Source of the DNA: AV40 sp963817335
GTDB taxonomy: Bacteria; Verrucomicrobiota; Verrucomicrobiia; Chthoniobacterales; UBA10450
Length of the DNA: 64,000 nucleotides
Reading direction: 5' to 3'
Assembly: GCA_963817335.1 (NCBI GenBank)
Contig: CAWFNX010000005.1
Span: 1,364,001-1,428,000, forward strand
In this document: positions 43,313 to 52,705 of the stretch, piece after piece
How positions within the stretch are numbered: the first letter of the stretch is position 1
How the letters are laid out: the number at the start of each line of letters is the position of its first letter
Position numbers and translations under genes: made by a program
The notes under the pieces: generated by a model
Databases searched by the model: none
What the model was told of the DNA's origin: nothing
The model's input: the letters and a program-made list of their open reading frames with translations, nothing else

Positions 43313-44200
43313 ATGCGTCGCTCAATTCTTTTGCTTTGCGCCCTTTCGGTATTGGCAACCCAGGCCGGGCAACTGCCACTGACCGTTAGCGAGATCAGTC
43401 TGATGCTACGCGCCGGTTATTCGAGTGGCACTCTGATGAGCGAATTATCAGCCCGACGTTGCGTAGACGTCGTCGACCAAGCCAAGGAAAAAACTCTGGT
43501 TAATGCCGGCGCTTCCGCGGAATTGATCGCCGCGCTCAAGAGCGGGATGTATTCACTTTCGGCCGACAAAACCGCGGCAGTGCTCGAGCAAATGGCCGCA
43601 GCCGACGAGCGTCGGCAGGTTCAGACGGAAATCGCCCGCAAATCAAACGCTCGTTATCAGGCGCAAGTCGCGCGCGAAAGATCTGCCAAATCCCCGCAGG
43701 TGGAGTCGGTGGGCGGAGCGTCGCCGGATTTTTTGAAAGGCGACCTCGTTCAATATCGGAACGGCAGCACTGTTCACGTCGACAATTCCGTGCTCGCGAA
43801 CAAGAAATTGATTGCGGTCTATTTTTCCGCCCACTGGTGCGGACCGTGTCGCAAATTCACGCCGCAGCTCGTCGAATATTACAACCGGGTCGCCTCGCAA
43901 CATCCGGAATTTGAGATCGTTTTTTACAGCCGTGATCGCACCGCGGCCGACTTCGAAACTTACATGCGCGAGACGAACATGCCGTGGCTTGCGATCGATT
44001 TCTCGAAGCTGAAGGACAACCAAGGGTTGGCCAAGAATGCCGGGCCGGGAATCCCATCCCTGGTCCTGTTCGATTCGACCGGGAATTTGATCTCGAGTAG
44101 TTACGTGGGCTCGCAATATCGAGGACCGCAACAGGTCCTGGCGGACTTGGACGCAATTTTCGCCGGAAAACCTCCGACGCGCGTTGCCGCTGCGGAATAG
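43313..44200 (+). CDS. Exported thioredoxin-like protein (nucleoredoxin/TlpA type)
   Basis: The 295-residue product has a signal peptide (MRRSILLLCALSVLATQAG), a helical N-terminal region of about 110 residues (PLTVSEISLMLRAGYSSGTL; LIAALKSGM) and a thioredoxin domain from about 150 with VYFSAHWCGPCRKFTPQLVEYYN, the active site CGPC, and the cis-Pro segment PGIPSLVLFD. The insert and DRTAADFETYMRETNMPWLA fit the nucleoredoxin/tryparedoxin branch. Acts as a disulfide reductase or carrier in the periplasm (inference). Stands alone after the kinase gene. Confidence 0.88.
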   Translation: MRRSILLLCALSVLATQAGQLPLTVSEISLMLRAGYSSGTLMSELSARRCVDVVDQAKEKTLVNAGASAELIAALKSGMYSLSADKTAAVLEQMAAADERRQVQTEIARKSNARYQAQVARERSAKSPQVESVGGASPDFLKGDLVQYRNGSTVHVDNSVLANKKLIAVYFSAHWCGPCRKFTPQLVEYYNRVASQHPEFEIVFYSRDRTAADFETYMRETNMPWLAIDFSKLKDNQGLAKNAGPGIPSLVLFDSTGNLISSSYVGSQYRGPQQVLADLDAIFAGKPPTRVAAAE

Positions 44201-44235
44201 CGTGTCGGGCCGGGCTCGTCTATTCTGGCGAGCAC

Positions 44236-44619
44236 ATGAAGGATTCCGCAACGGAGCGCATGCTCAAATTGGGCATACGGGATGTCGACCTGGATGAGAC
44301 GTTTGCGCGTTCCGGTGGCCCGGGCGGCCAGAATGTAAATAAAGTGTCGACCGCGGTGACGCTGCGTCATCGACCCAGCGGAATCAGTGTTACGGTCCAG
44401 GATTCGCGATCACAGTCGATGAATCGCAAGCTGGCGCGCGAACGTCTAATCGATGCGATTGAGAATCGACAACGGGCAGCGCGGCGGGCGCAGATCGCGG
44501 CACGCGAAAAAGAACGCCGCCGCAAATCGCAGCGACCGGCAACGTTGAAGAGAAGAATCTTGGAATCGAAACGGAAACGCAGCGCCTTGAAAAAATTGCG
44601 CAACCGGGTCGACGATTAA
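44236..44619 (+). CDS. Release-factor-like protein (ArfB/PrfH type)
   Basis: A 127-residue protein with the class I release factor core: SGGPGGQNVNKVSTAVTLRH contains GGQ for peptidyl-tRNA hydrolysis, followed by a long basic tail (REKERRRKSQRPATLKRRIL) as in ArfB (YaeJ) proteins that rescue stalled ribosomes. It lacks the codon-reading domain of RF1/RF2. The tail would enter the mRNA channel. The start ATG 44236 follows the thioredoxin-like gene by 35 bases, so both may share a transcript. Confidence 0.88.
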   Translation: MKDSATERMLKLGIRDVDLDETFARSGGPGGQNVNKVSTAVTLRHRPSGISVTVQDSRSQSMNRKLARERLIDAIENRQRAARRAQIAAREKERRRKSQRPATLKRRILESKRKRSALKKLRNRVDD

Positions 44620-44754
44620 ATCCGTATTGCCGAGTTTATTTTCGACGAAGGCAACGGGAATTCCGCCCGGCAGCATCAGTCCGAGGAAAATGCAATTTCG
44701 TCACATCTGCCGAACCCGCTAGGCGCGAACTGATTATGTAAGAACAATTACACT

Positions 44755-44913
44755 ATGAAAAAACTTCTATTTCCGCTGTTTTCGTTGTTGGTCGCAGTGT
44801 TCATGAGCTCCTGCGAAAGCGAGCCAGCCACCCAAACGACTACGACAACGACCCGACAGACAACGGTCACGCAGCCGACAGCGACCCAACAAACGACAAC
44901 AACGCGTTATTAA
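44755..44913 (+). CDS. Small Thr/Gln-rich lipoprotein, 52 residues
   Basis: A short gene: MKKLLFPLFSLLVAVF followed by MSSCES, a lipobox with Cys20 as the predicted lipid anchor. The mature part is nearly all Thr, Gln and Pro (QTTTTTTRQTTVTQPTATQQ). Such tiny lipoproteins are usually outer-membrane tethered; function unknown. A strong terminator follows at 44933-44964. Confidence 0.6.
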   Translation: MKKLLFPLFSLLVAVFMSSCESEPATQTTTTTTRQTTVTQPTATQQTTTTRY

Positions 44914-44932
44914 TTCCCCCTCCAGCGAGGAG

Positions 44933-44964
44933 AAAGGGCACGCTCAAAGCGTGCCCTTTTCTTT
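44933..44964. terminator. Strong intrinsic terminator between lipoprotein gene and gyrA
   Basis: AAAGGGCACGC (44933-44943) pairs perfectly with GCGTGCCCTTT (44949-44959) around TCAAA, then TCTTT. Reading from gyrA on the other strand the hairpin is equally stable, so it may act on both sides. Confidence 0.85.
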
Positions 44965-47596
44965 AAGACTTTTTCGGCTTACCGGGCTTTGCTGACTCGT
45001 CAGGCTCCGCTGGCGCTTCGGCGCTCTGCGCTTCTTCTTCCGCAGCCTGGCTGACCACGGGCGCGATAGCTTGAAGTTTTTCGCCGCTGCGCAAATCCAT
45101 TAATTTCACGCCCATCGTGTTGCGGCCGGTTTCGCGGATTTCTTTCACCCGCGTGCGCACCATTTGGCCCTTGGTCGTTATCAACATCAACTCGTCCGAA
45201 TCGCGCACGGTGAGCGCGCCGACGACATCGCCGGTCTTGGTGCCGGTCTTCATGGTGATAATGCCTTTGCCGCCGCGATTTTGTTTGCGGTAATCATCGA
45301 ACGCTGTCCGTTTGCCGATCCCATTTTCTCCGGCGACAAGGAGCATCGCGTTCGAATCAATAATCGCGATTGCGATAACGCGATCTTTTTTGTCCGGCCG
45401 GATTCCCCAAACGCCGACGGTGTTGCGGCCCTGATCGCGCAACTGTTCTTCGTGAAAGCGCAGGCTCATTCCTTCTTTCGTGATCAGAACAAGCTCGTTG
45501 TTTCCATTGGTTAGCTTGGCATCGATCAGGCGATCACCTTTTTCGATCTGGATCGCGATAATCCCGCCTTTGCGAACGTTTCGATAATCGGAAAGGTTCG
45601 ATTTCTTGACGATGCCGGACTGGGTCACAAACACGATGTGAAAGTTCTCATCCCACGTTTGATCGACCGCCGAGGGACCGGTTCCGGATTTCTTGGATTG
45701 AACTCGAATCGTGGCTGCGATTTTCTCGTCGGGTTTTAGCTGCAGAATATTGGCGATCGAGCGACCTTTGGCCGCGCGGCCCATTTCCGGGATCTCGTAA
45801 ACTTTTTCGACATAGGCGCGGCCCGCCTCGGTAAAGAACATCAAATAGTCGTGGGTCGTTGCGGTAAACAGATGCTCGATAAAATCGCCTTCTTCTTCCT
45901 CGGTTGCGCCTTCGCGCGTCGTCATTCCGATTACGCCTTTGCCGCCGCGACGTTGGGCTCGGAACGCGCTGACCGCGGTGCGCTTGATAAATCCGCCGTG
46001 GGTGATGCTGATAATGCATCCTTCGTTGGCGATGAGGTCCTCCATGTTGATGTCGCCCTCATCGGCGATGAATTGGGTCAATCGCGGCGAGCCATGTTTA
46101 TCGCGAAGTTCGCGCAGTTCCTTTTTGATGATGGTGAAAACGCGTTGCTCCTTGGCCAGAATGTCCCGCAAATCCTGAATGGTCTGGATCAGTTCCTTGT
46201 ATTCGTTCTGGATCTTGTCCCGCTCGAGCCCGGTCAATTGATACAAGCGAAGATCGAGAATCTGGTTGGCCTGATGTTCGCTAAACGCGTAGCGGCCTTC
46301 GGTCAGTCGGGCGGGATTGCGAATCAGAATTCCAATCTGTTCGACCTGTCTCTTGGTGAAATCGAACGCCAGCAATTTGATTCGCGCTTCCTCGCGATTG
46401 GACGATCCGCGAATGATCCGGATGAATTCGTCCAGATTCGCCAGCGCAATGAGATAACCTTCGAGCGTCTCGGCGCGTTCTTCGGCTTTCCTTAACTCGA
46501 ACCGCGTCCGGCGGAGAACAACTTCGCGACGGTGCTCGATGTAAGCGACGTTCGCGTCTTTGAGATTGAGCAGCTTCGGTCGGCCGTGATCGATCGCGAG
46601 CATCGACGCGGCGAATGAACTTTCGAGCGCAGTGTGCTTGTAGAGATTGTTGATGACGACTTTCGGATTGCCGTCCCGCTTCAACTCAATGACGACGCGC
46701 GTGTTCTCATCGGACTCGTCACGAATCGCCGAAATGTCTCCGAGAACTTTTTCGTTCACTAGCTCCGCGACTCGCTCCACCAGCGTGGCGCGATTCACCC
46801 CGTAGGGAATTTCGGTGATGACGATCTGTTCCTTGCCGCCCTTGATTTCTTCCACGCCTGCTTTGCCGCGCACTTTCATGCTGCCGCGGCCGCCCGTGAG
46901 ATATTGCTTTACGCCAGCGAGACCGCAGATCGCGCACCCTGTCGGGAAATCCGGCCCTTTCACGTGCTTCATCAATTCCTCGAGCGTGATGTCGGGGTCG
47001 TCGATCTGCGCGCAAATGCCGTCGATGACTTCGCCTAAATTGTGTGGCGGAATGTTTGTCGCCATTCCAACCGCGATGCCGGTTCCGCCATTAACGAGAA
47101 GATTTGGAAACGCTGCCGGGAAAACCGTCGGTTCGGTCCGTGTTTCGTCGTAGTTAGGAACGAAGTCGACGGTGTCCTTGTCCATGTCGACCATCAATGC
47201 CGCCCCGAGGTGGGTCATCCGCGCTTCGGTGTAACGCATCGCCGCCGGCGGATCGCCTTCGACCGATCCGAAATTTCCCTGACCATCGACCAGTCGTTCG
47301 CGCATTGCCCACGGTTGCGCCATGTGGACGAGGGTGGGGTAGATTACGGCTTCGCCGTGCGGGTGATAGTTACCGCTGGTGTCACCGCAAATTTTCGCGC
47401 ATTTACGATGTTGCCGGCCCGGAAAGAGCGACAAATCGTGCATCGCATACAGAATTCTGCGCTGCGACGGCTTCAATCCGTCGCGCGCATCGGGCAGCGC
47501 GCGCGAAATGATGACCGACATCGAGTAATCGAGGAACGACCTCGACACCTCTTCGGCCACATTTATTGGATCAACTTTTTCGTTCGCCGAGTACAT
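44963..47596 (-). CDS. gyrA: DNA gyrase subunit A
   Basis: The 877-residue protein forms the DNA-breaking subunit of gyrase. The catalytic tyrosine is Tyr122 in AMRYTEARMT, Arg121 beside it; the GyrA box QRRGGKG, required for DNA wrapping, is in the C-terminal pinwheel, which ends in a Glu/Ala/Pro-rich tail (QAAEEEAQSAEAPAEPD). In the region of quinolone binding the sequence is HPHGEAVIYPTLV, so the positions of E. coli Ser83 and Asp87 are Ala83 and Pro87. It follows gyrB on the same strand after 50 bases containing CTAAATCG repeats. Confidence 0.97.
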   Translation of the reverse strand: MYSANEKVDPINVAEEVSRSFLDYSMSVIISRALPDARDGLKPSQRRILYAMHDLSLFPGRQHRKCAKICGDTSGNYHPHGEAVIYPTLVHMAQPWAMRERLVDGQGNFGSVEGDPPAAMRYTEARMTHLGAALMVDMDKDTVDFVPNYDETRTEPTVFPAAFPNLLVNGGTGIAVGMATNIPPHNLGEVIDGICAQIDDPDITLEELMKHVKGPDFPTGCAICGLAGVKQYLTGGRGSMKVRGKAGVEEIKGGKEQIVITEIPYGVNRATLVERVAELVNEKVLGDISAIRDESDENTRVVIELKRDGNPKVVINNLYKHTALESSFAASMLAIDHGRPKLLNLKDANVAYIEHRREVVLRRTRFELRKAEERAETLEGYLIALANLDEFIRIIRGSSNREEARIKLLAFDFTKRQVEQIGILIRNPARLTEGRYAFSEHQANQILDLRLYQLTGLERDKIQNEYKELIQTIQDLRDILAKEQRVFTIIKKELRELRDKHGSPRLTQFIADEGDINMEDLIANEGCIISITHGGFIKRTAVSAFRAQRRGGKGVIGMTTREGATEEEEGDFIEHLFTATTHDYLMFFTEAGRAYVEKVYEIPEMGRAAKGRSIANILQLKPDEKIAATIRVQSKKSGTGPSAVDQTWDENFHIVFVTQSGIVKKSNLSDYRNVRKGGIIAIQIEKGDRLIDAKLTNGNNELVLITKEGMSLRFHEEQLRDQGRNTVGVWGIRPDKKDRVIAIAIIDSNAMLLVAGENGIGKRTAFDDYRKQNRGGKGIITMKTGTKTGDVVGALTVRDSDELMLITTKGQMVRTRVKEIRETGRNTMGVKLMDLRSGEKLQAIAPVVSQAAEEEAQSAEAPAEPDESAKPGKPKKS

Positions 47597-47611
47597 TGCT
47601 TCGCTGCGTTT

Positions 47612-47648
47612 TCGCTAAATCGCTAAATCGTTAATTCACTAAATGATT
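47612..47648. repeat. CTAAATCG tandem repeat between gyrB and gyrA
   Basis: CGCTAAATCGCTAAATCG followed by variants up to the gyrB stop. Reverse complement of the repeat at 34895-34932. Confidence 0.6.
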
Positions 47649-50262
47649 AAACGTCCAGGTTTCGGACGTTTAACGCGTTGTCCTCGATGAATTGCCGGCG
47701 CGGCTCGACTACGTCGCCCATCAGGATGGTAAACATTTTGTCGGCGTCGACCGCGTTGTCGTCGTTTAAATCGACTTTGAGGAGCTTGCGCTTCTCCGGA
47801 TTCATCGTGGTCTCGAACAATTCCTTGGCGTTCATTTCGCCGAGACCTTTGAACCGCTTGATCTGCACGCCACGCCGTCCAATCTCCAGAATCTTGTGAA
47901 GAATCTCCGGAATCGAGAACAAGGGATGGGTCGTTGCTTTTTCTCCCTCGCCTTCGATCAACTCGAAAATCGGCTTATCGCTCGCGGCGTAGTGATCAAC
48001 TTTCAATCCTTTGCGGGCTAATTCGGCGATGATTTTCTGGACTGCGGCCGATTCGTGCAGCTCAACCAATTTAGCTCGACGACGGATGCCATTCGTTTTT
48101 GCCGTCGGCGCTAGGGTGTCGCCGAGCGGCAGCAGTTCCTGCTCTATCTGGGTATCGAACAAATTAAGGTCCGGATTGGATTCGTGGAATTTTCGGACTG
48201 CCTTTTCCTCGTGGAAATAATGGACCGTCTCGTCGTTGCCCTCGCGAACTTTGACCAGATAGGTGGGCAACTTGCCGGTCTTAGCGTTGCGCTCTTCCAA
48301 ATAGGCTTCGAAGTCCCCGCCATGCCGGCGCACGACTTCACTGAGCTTCGCCAGCTTCTCGAGCGATTCGAGAATATCTTTCAACTGCGCGGCGGTGATC
48401 TCCTTTTTGTCGGACAGATTTCTCAGCTTCACGTCCTCGGCGCCGAGCGAGATCAAAATCTTGTTTAGCTGAACATCGTCATCGACGTACTCTTCGCGCT
48501 TCTTGCGTTTGATTTGATAGAGCGGCGGTTGGGCGATGTAAATTTTGCCAGCGCGAACCAGATCCGTCATTTGCCGGAAGAAAAAAGTGAGCAGCAGCGT
48601 GCGAATGTGGGAGCCGTCAACATCGGCGTCTGTCATGATGATGATGCGGCCGTAACGCAACTTCGATATGTCGAAGCGGCCTTCTTCCTGTTTGCCGTTG
48701 CCGTCGGCCACATCTTCACGCGCTTTACCAATGCCGGTGCCGATTGCCGTGATCATCGATTGGATCTCGGTGTTCTTGAGAAACTGATCCTCGCGCGCTT
48801 TCTCGACGTTAATGAGTTTTCCGCGAATCGGCAGGATCGCTTGATAACGGCGATCGCGTCCTTGTTTGGCCGATCCGCCGGCTGAATCGCCCTCGACGAT
48901 GTAAAGTTCGGTCAATTCGGGATCGCGCTCGGAGCAATCGGCCAGTTTGCCCGGCAACCCGCCGCCCGTTAGCGCGCCTTTGCGGATCGTCTCGCGCGCT
49001 TTGCGGGCAGCCTCGCGCGCGCGCGCGGCGGTCAGCACTTTGTCGAAGATGCGTCGCGCGATCGGCGGTGTCTTGTCGAAGAACGTCATCAACCCTTCGT
49101 AAACCGCCGAGTTCACAATGCCGTCGATCTCGGTGTTCACGAGCTTGACCTTGGTTTGCGATTCGAACCGCGGATTCGGCAGTTTGATGCTCAGAACGGC
49201 GATCAATCCTTCGCGCACGTCGTCGCCCGAGATCGATGGATCCTTTTCCTTCGTGAGATTGTTGGCGCGCGCGTATTGGTTGATCGCGCGGGTAAGGGCG
49301 GTGCGGAACCCGGTGAGGTGAGTGCCGCCGTCCGGATTTGGAATCGAGTTCGCGAACGGCAGGATCTGATCGTTGTAGCTGTCGTTGTATTGCAACACGA
49401 CGTCGACAAAGACATCGTCGCGCTGCCGCTCAATCACGATTGGCTTCGGATGCAGCACCGATTTGTTTTCGCCCAGCTGCTTTACGAACTCCTCGATGCC
49501 GTTCTTGTAAAGAAACGTTTCTTTCTTCGGGGACTCGGTGCGTTCGTCGGTGAGATTGATTTCGATTCCGGGGTTGAGAAACGCCAGTTCACGTAGTCGG
49601 GTCGCCAGGCGCTCAAATTTAAATTCGGTCGTAATCGTGAAAATCGTCGGGTCGGGGAGGAATGTGATCAGAGTGCCGGTCGCCTTTTTACCTTTGACTT
49701 CACCGATGACCTCGAGTTTTTGCGTCGTCTTACCTTTGGCGAAGGCCATGTGATAAACCTTGCCGTCACGCGAGACCTCGACCTTGAACCATTCGGAAAG
49801 CGCGTTGGTGCATTTCGCGCCGACGCCGTGAAGACCGCCGGAGTATTTGTAGGCACCTTGCCCAAATTTTCCGCCGGCGTGCAGGTTGGTCAGCACGAGC
49901 TCGACCGCTGGCATCTTCCATTTCGGGTGAATATCAACCGGAATGCCGCGCCCGTTGTCGCGAACGGACACGCTTCCATCGACGTGAATATCGACATCGA
50001 TTTTGTCGCAATACCCGGCGAGATGTTCGTCGATCGAATTGTCGAGAACTTCGAAAACCAGATGGTGCAAACCGCGCTCGTCCGGGTCGCCGATGTACAT
50101 TCCGGGGCGTTTCCGGACGGCTTCCAAGCCCTCGAGTTTGTCGATCTGGGCCGCGTCGTATTTCTGTGATTTGTTAACGCCGGAAGAGGGGCGCGGACGA
50201 TTTTTCTCGTCGGAATTTTCGTCGTCTGGAATCCGGACGGCGGCGGCTCGGGCTGGCATCAA
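47647..50262 (-). CDS. gyrB: DNA gyrase subunit B
   Basis: The 871-residue ATPase subunit shows an N-terminal GHKL domain (VLDNSIDEHLAGYCD, VRDNGRGIPV, SGGLHGVGAKCTNALS), the transducer, and the TOPRIM part starting TELYIVEGDSAGGSAKQGRDRRYQ with the metal acids near ITDADVDGSHIR-like MTDADVDGSH. It is longer than E. coli-type Gram-positive GyrB (about 640) because of an insert, as in E. coli and related longer forms. The N-terminus MMPARAAAVRIPDDENSD is an unconserved acidic extension; a downstream start near SSGVNKSQ cannot be excluded. gyrA follows. Confidence 0.96.
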   Translation of the reverse strand: MMPARAAAVRIPDDENSDEKNRPRPSSGVNKSQKYDAAQIDKLEGLEAVRKRPGMYIGDPDERGLHHLVFEVLDNSIDEHLAGYCDKIDVDIHVDGSVSVRDNGRGIPVDIHPKWKMPAVELVLTNLHAGGKFGQGAYKYSGGLHGVGAKCTNALSEWFKVEVSRDGKVYHMAFAKGKTTQKLEVIGEVKGKKATGTLITFLPDPTIFTITTEFKFERLATRLRELAFLNPGIEINLTDERTESPKKETFLYKNGIEEFVKQLGENKSVLHPKPIVIERQRDDVFVDVVLQYNDSYNDQILPFANSIPNPDGGTHLTGFRTALTRAINQYARANNLTKEKDPSISGDDVREGLIAVLSIKLPNPRFESQTKVKLVNTEIDGIVNSAVYEGLMTFFDKTPPIARRIFDKVLTAARAREAARKARETIRKGALTGGGLPGKLADCSERDPELTELYIVEGDSAGGSAKQGRDRRYQAILPIRGKLINVEKAREDQFLKNTEIQSMITAIGTGIGKAREDVADGNGKQEEGRFDISKLRYGRIIIMTDADVDGSHIRTLLLTFFFRQMTDLVRAGKIYIAQPPLYQIKRKKREEYVDDDVQLNKILISLGAEDVKLRNLSDKKEITAAQLKDILESLEKLAKLSEVVRRHGGDFEAYLEERNAKTGKLPTYLVKVREGNDETVHYFHEEKAVRKFHESNPDLNLFDTQIEQELLPLGDTLAPTAKTNGIRRRAKLVELHESAAVQKIIAELARKGLKVDHYAASDKPIFELIEGEGEKATTHPLFSIPEILHKILEIGRRGVQIKRFKGLGEMNAKELFETTMNPEKRKLLKVDLNDDNAVDADKMFTILMGDVVEPRRQFIEDNALNVRNLDV

Positions 50263-50427
50263 AAGAACGTAGCGAGAAGCGACCGAAAAACAACAATTAA
50301 TCTCGTGGTTTCCAAGGGCTTATTTCCGCTACCGGTTGGAGGCTGGGACCCGCCAAAGCCCACGATATTGTGGTTGGGCCAATCGAGTTATTCACATTGT
50401 TTTTTGTCACCTTGACCAGCCCCTTTT

Positions 50428-51087
50428 GTGCTCCGAAAATTGCCCTCTTCCATGCGTCTCCAAACCCTTGTCGAAGCCCGTTGGATCTTTGCGATTTTGG
50501 CCGTTCTGGCGCTCGTTAGTCTACTTTTTACCGCTTGGTTGTTCCTCCTTTTTGCCGTCCTGATTGCTTATACCTTGTATTTCTTCAGGGATCCGGAGCG
50601 CAGCGTTCCAGCGGATCCAAACGCGGTCGTCGCGGCGGCGGACGGCACGATCACCGACATCGTCGAGGTCGATGAGATTGAAGTTTTAAAAACAAAAACG
50701 CGCCGGGTCGGAATTTTCCTGTCGATCTTCGATGTGCACACCAACCGGGCGCCGATTGATAGCCGCATCATTTTCCGCCAACATCGCGAAGGTTTGTGCG
50801 TCGACGCGCGCCGTCCGGAGTGCTCGGACAAGAATGAAGCGATGGTCTGGGCGTTTGAAAATCCGCGGGCAACGCTCGTTGTTCGTCAGCTGACTGGGGC
50901 GATTGCCCGGCGAATCATCGCCTGGTCTGATGTGGGCGACGAGGTCAAGAAAGGGGAACGTTTCGGAATGATTCGCTTCGGTTCGCGAACGGAAGTATAC
51001 TTGCCTCTCGCCGCCACCGTGCTGGTAAAAGTAGGCGAGCACGTTGCCGGCGGTTCGACAATTATCGCACGTCTCCCTGAGTCATGA
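50428..51087 (+). CDS. psd: Phosphatidylserine decarboxylase proenzyme
   Basis: A 219-residue short-form decarboxylase (archaetidylserine-like) that makes phosphatidylethanolamine. Two membrane-facing N-terminal segments (FAILAVLALVSLLFTAWLFL) precede the core: YFFRDPERSVPADPNAVVAAADG, GIFLSIFDVHTNRAPI, and late MIRFGSRTEVYLP. The pyruvoyl serine is expected in the C-terminal GGSTIIARL, where self-cleavage would give a very short alpha chain. The start is GTG 50428 or ATG 50452. The stop overlaps pssA (ATGA), giving a compact phospholipid operon. Confidence 0.9.
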   Translation: MLRKLPSSMRLQTLVEARWIFAILAVLALVSLLFTAWLFLLFAVLIAYTLYFFRDPERSVPADPNAVVAAADGTITDIVEVDEIEVLKTKTRRVGIFLSIFDVHTNRAPIDSRIIFRQHREGLCVDARRPECSDKNEAMVWAFENPRATLVVRQLTGAIARRIIAWSDVGDEVKKGERFGMIRFGSRTEVYLPLAATVLVKVGEHVAGGSTIIARLPES

Positions 51088-51920
51088 ACGAACAGTCGTC
51101 GAAAATTTATCTCCTGCCGAATTTGATGACGGCCGGCAATCTTTTCTGCGGCTTTACTGCCACCCTGAAGATTCTGGAAGGCGCGCTTTTGCAAAGCGCG
51201 AATGCAGACGCGGCTTCAGAGCTTTTTCACGAAGCGATCTGGTTCATTCTCGGCGCGTTCGTTTTCGATTTCCTGGATGGCCGGCTGGCGCGACTGGGTG
51301 GACACGACAGCGCCTTCGGTCGCGAATTCGATTCGCTGGCCGACATTGTTTCGTTCGGCGTGGCCCCGGCGCTGCTGGTTTATCGCATCGTGCTTCAGGA
51401 ATTTAGAACGGCATGTTGGATCATCGCCCTGGTTTATCTCTGCTGCGGAGCGCTGCGTCTCGCCCGGTTCAATACCGCTGCGGCCAACCAGGAAAAACGA
51501 CCGACGAACCATACCGGCAAAAACTTTACCGGATTTCCAATTCCCGCGGCCGCCGGGTTGATCGCATCGATCACCTTGTTCCTGCTCTGGCTGGCCGAAG
51601 GCGAACACCAGCTTGGCCGATGGAGATTCGTTATGCCGCCGCTCCTGATTTTTCTTTCGTTCATGATGTTCAGCCGGTTCCAGTACCCGAGTTTCAAGGC
51701 GATCAATTGGAAAACTAAGAAGTCTATCCCGCGGTTTTTGATTATTTTCCTCGTGCTGATTTTCACAGCGATGAATTATCAGTGGATGCCTGCTGTCCTG
51801 TTCCTGGCCTATTTGTTGTACGGTTTCCTTCGTCCGTGGCTGTCGCATGAATGGCGGCGCGAGATCGAGGAAGAGATCGGCGAGGAAAGCGGAGACGAAC
51901 CGACCGAGCAGACTTCGTAG
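51084..51920 (+). CDS. pssA: CDP-diacylglycerol-serine O-phosphatidyltransferase
   Basis: The 278-residue integral membrane enzyme has the CDP-alcohol phosphatidyltransferase signature DGRLARLGGHDSAFGREFDS plus the second acidic LAD, matching D-G-x2-A-R-x8-G-x3-D-x3-D. About eight helices follow. It makes phosphatidylserine, the substrate of psd, whose gene it overlaps (ATGA). The acidic tail (EEIEEEIGEESGDEPTEQTS) is likely cytoplasmic. Long loop insert EKRPTNHTGKNFTGFPIPA is normal for PssA. Confidence 0.93.
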   Translation: MNEQSSKIYLLPNLMTAGNLFCGFTATLKILEGALLQSANADAASELFHEAIWFILGAFVFDFLDGRLARLGGHDSAFGREFDSLADIVSFGVAPALLVYRIVLQEFRTACWIIALVYLCCGALRLARFNTAAANQEKRPTNHTGKNFTGFPIPAAAGLIASITLFLLWLAEGEHQLGRWRFVMPPLLIFLSFMMFSRFQYPSFKAINWKTKKSIPRFLIIFLVLIFTAMNYQWMPAVLFLAYLLYGFLRPWLSHEWRREIEEEIGEESGDEPTEQTS

Positions 51921-51928
51921 CAGTTGCC

Positions 51929-52645
51929 CTACAACGCATTTAGTTTCGCTAACACTTCCGGATCACGCACATCGGCCCAGTTGCCGGTGAGCTCGAGCGC
52001 CTGGACTTTTTTTCCGGATTGGGCGAGCTCGCGAATCGCATCGGTTAATTCATATTCGCCGCGGGACGACGGTTTCAATTTCGCCGTGAAATCGAAAATG
52101 CTCGGCCGAAACGCGTAAAGGCCTGCGTTGTACCACGGACTGGTTGGTTCGCCCGGCTTTGGCTTCTCTCGAAGATCGACCAGGTCCCTCTCTTCGTTCA
52201 CAAAAACCGCGCCGCCTTTGCTCACGTCCTCACCACGCGTCACGCTGATCATTGCTTCAACTTCTTTGGCAAGCTCGACGATCCGTTTGTAATTCTCCGG
52301 GGCGACAAGAATGTCGCCGTAGCCCAGAACAAACGGCGTGTCGGCCGCGAAGTTTTTCGCGAGCTCGACAACGCGGCCGGTTCCGTCCTGGACCGTCTGG
52401 GTCGTGTATTGGATCGCTACCTTGTAGCGCGAACCATCGCCAAAGAAATTCTGCACCGCTTCGGCCCGGTAACCGACGACGATCAGGAAATTTGTGATGC
52501 CGGCATCGCGCAATCCCTCGACGATGTGTTGGAGCACGGGCTTGCCCCGCACTTCGAGCATCGGCTTGGGAAGCTCGGCGGTCATCTCGCGCATCCGCGT
52601 GCCGCGACCCGCCGCCAGCAACACTGCTTTGTCAATCTTCCTCAT
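51929..52645 (-). CDS. Sugar-1-phosphate nucleotidyltransferase
   Basis: From ATG 52645 (MRKIDKAVLLAAGRGTRM) the product has 238 residues. It has the nucleotidyltransferase GxGTRM-x-P-K motif (AAGRGTRMREMTAELPKPML), GYRAEAVQNFF, the magnesium Asp in FVLGYGDILVA and the C-terminal GEYELTDAIRELAQSG. The group includes MurU and glucose-1-phosphate uridylyl- and thymidylyltransferases; the sugar cannot be read. It feeds activated sugar into envelope glycan synthesis, inferred from the phospholipid and glycan genes around. Ends 9 bases from the convergent pssA. Confidence 0.85.
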   Translation of the reverse strand: MRKIDKAVLLAAGRGTRMREMTAELPKPMLEVRGKPVLQHIVEGLRDAGITNFLIVVGYRAEAVQNFFGDGSRYKVAIQYTTQTVQDGTGRVVELAKNFAADTPFVLGYGDILVAPENYKRIVELAKEVEAMISVTRGEDVSKGGAVFVNEERDLVDLREKPKPGEPTSPWYNAGLYAFRPSIFDFTAKLKPSSRGEYELTDAIRELAQSGKKVQALELTGNWADVRDPEVLAKLNAL

Positions 52646-52673
52646 AAATAAAACCACGCGACATCGGGAGCCT

Positions 52674-52705
52674 CCTCTCCCTCAGGGAGAGGATTGAGGT
52701 GAGGG
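52674..52705. repeat. Left arm of DUF559 flanking inverted repeat
   Basis: Contains the palindrome CCTCTCCCTCAGGGAGAGG (52674-52692). The full 32-base arm matches the reverse complement of 53083-53114 at 27 positions. Confidence 0.75.

Noticed and set aside
45851..46495. 214-residue antisense frame in gyrA
   Set aside because: Shadow frame caused by high GC; gyrA is certain.
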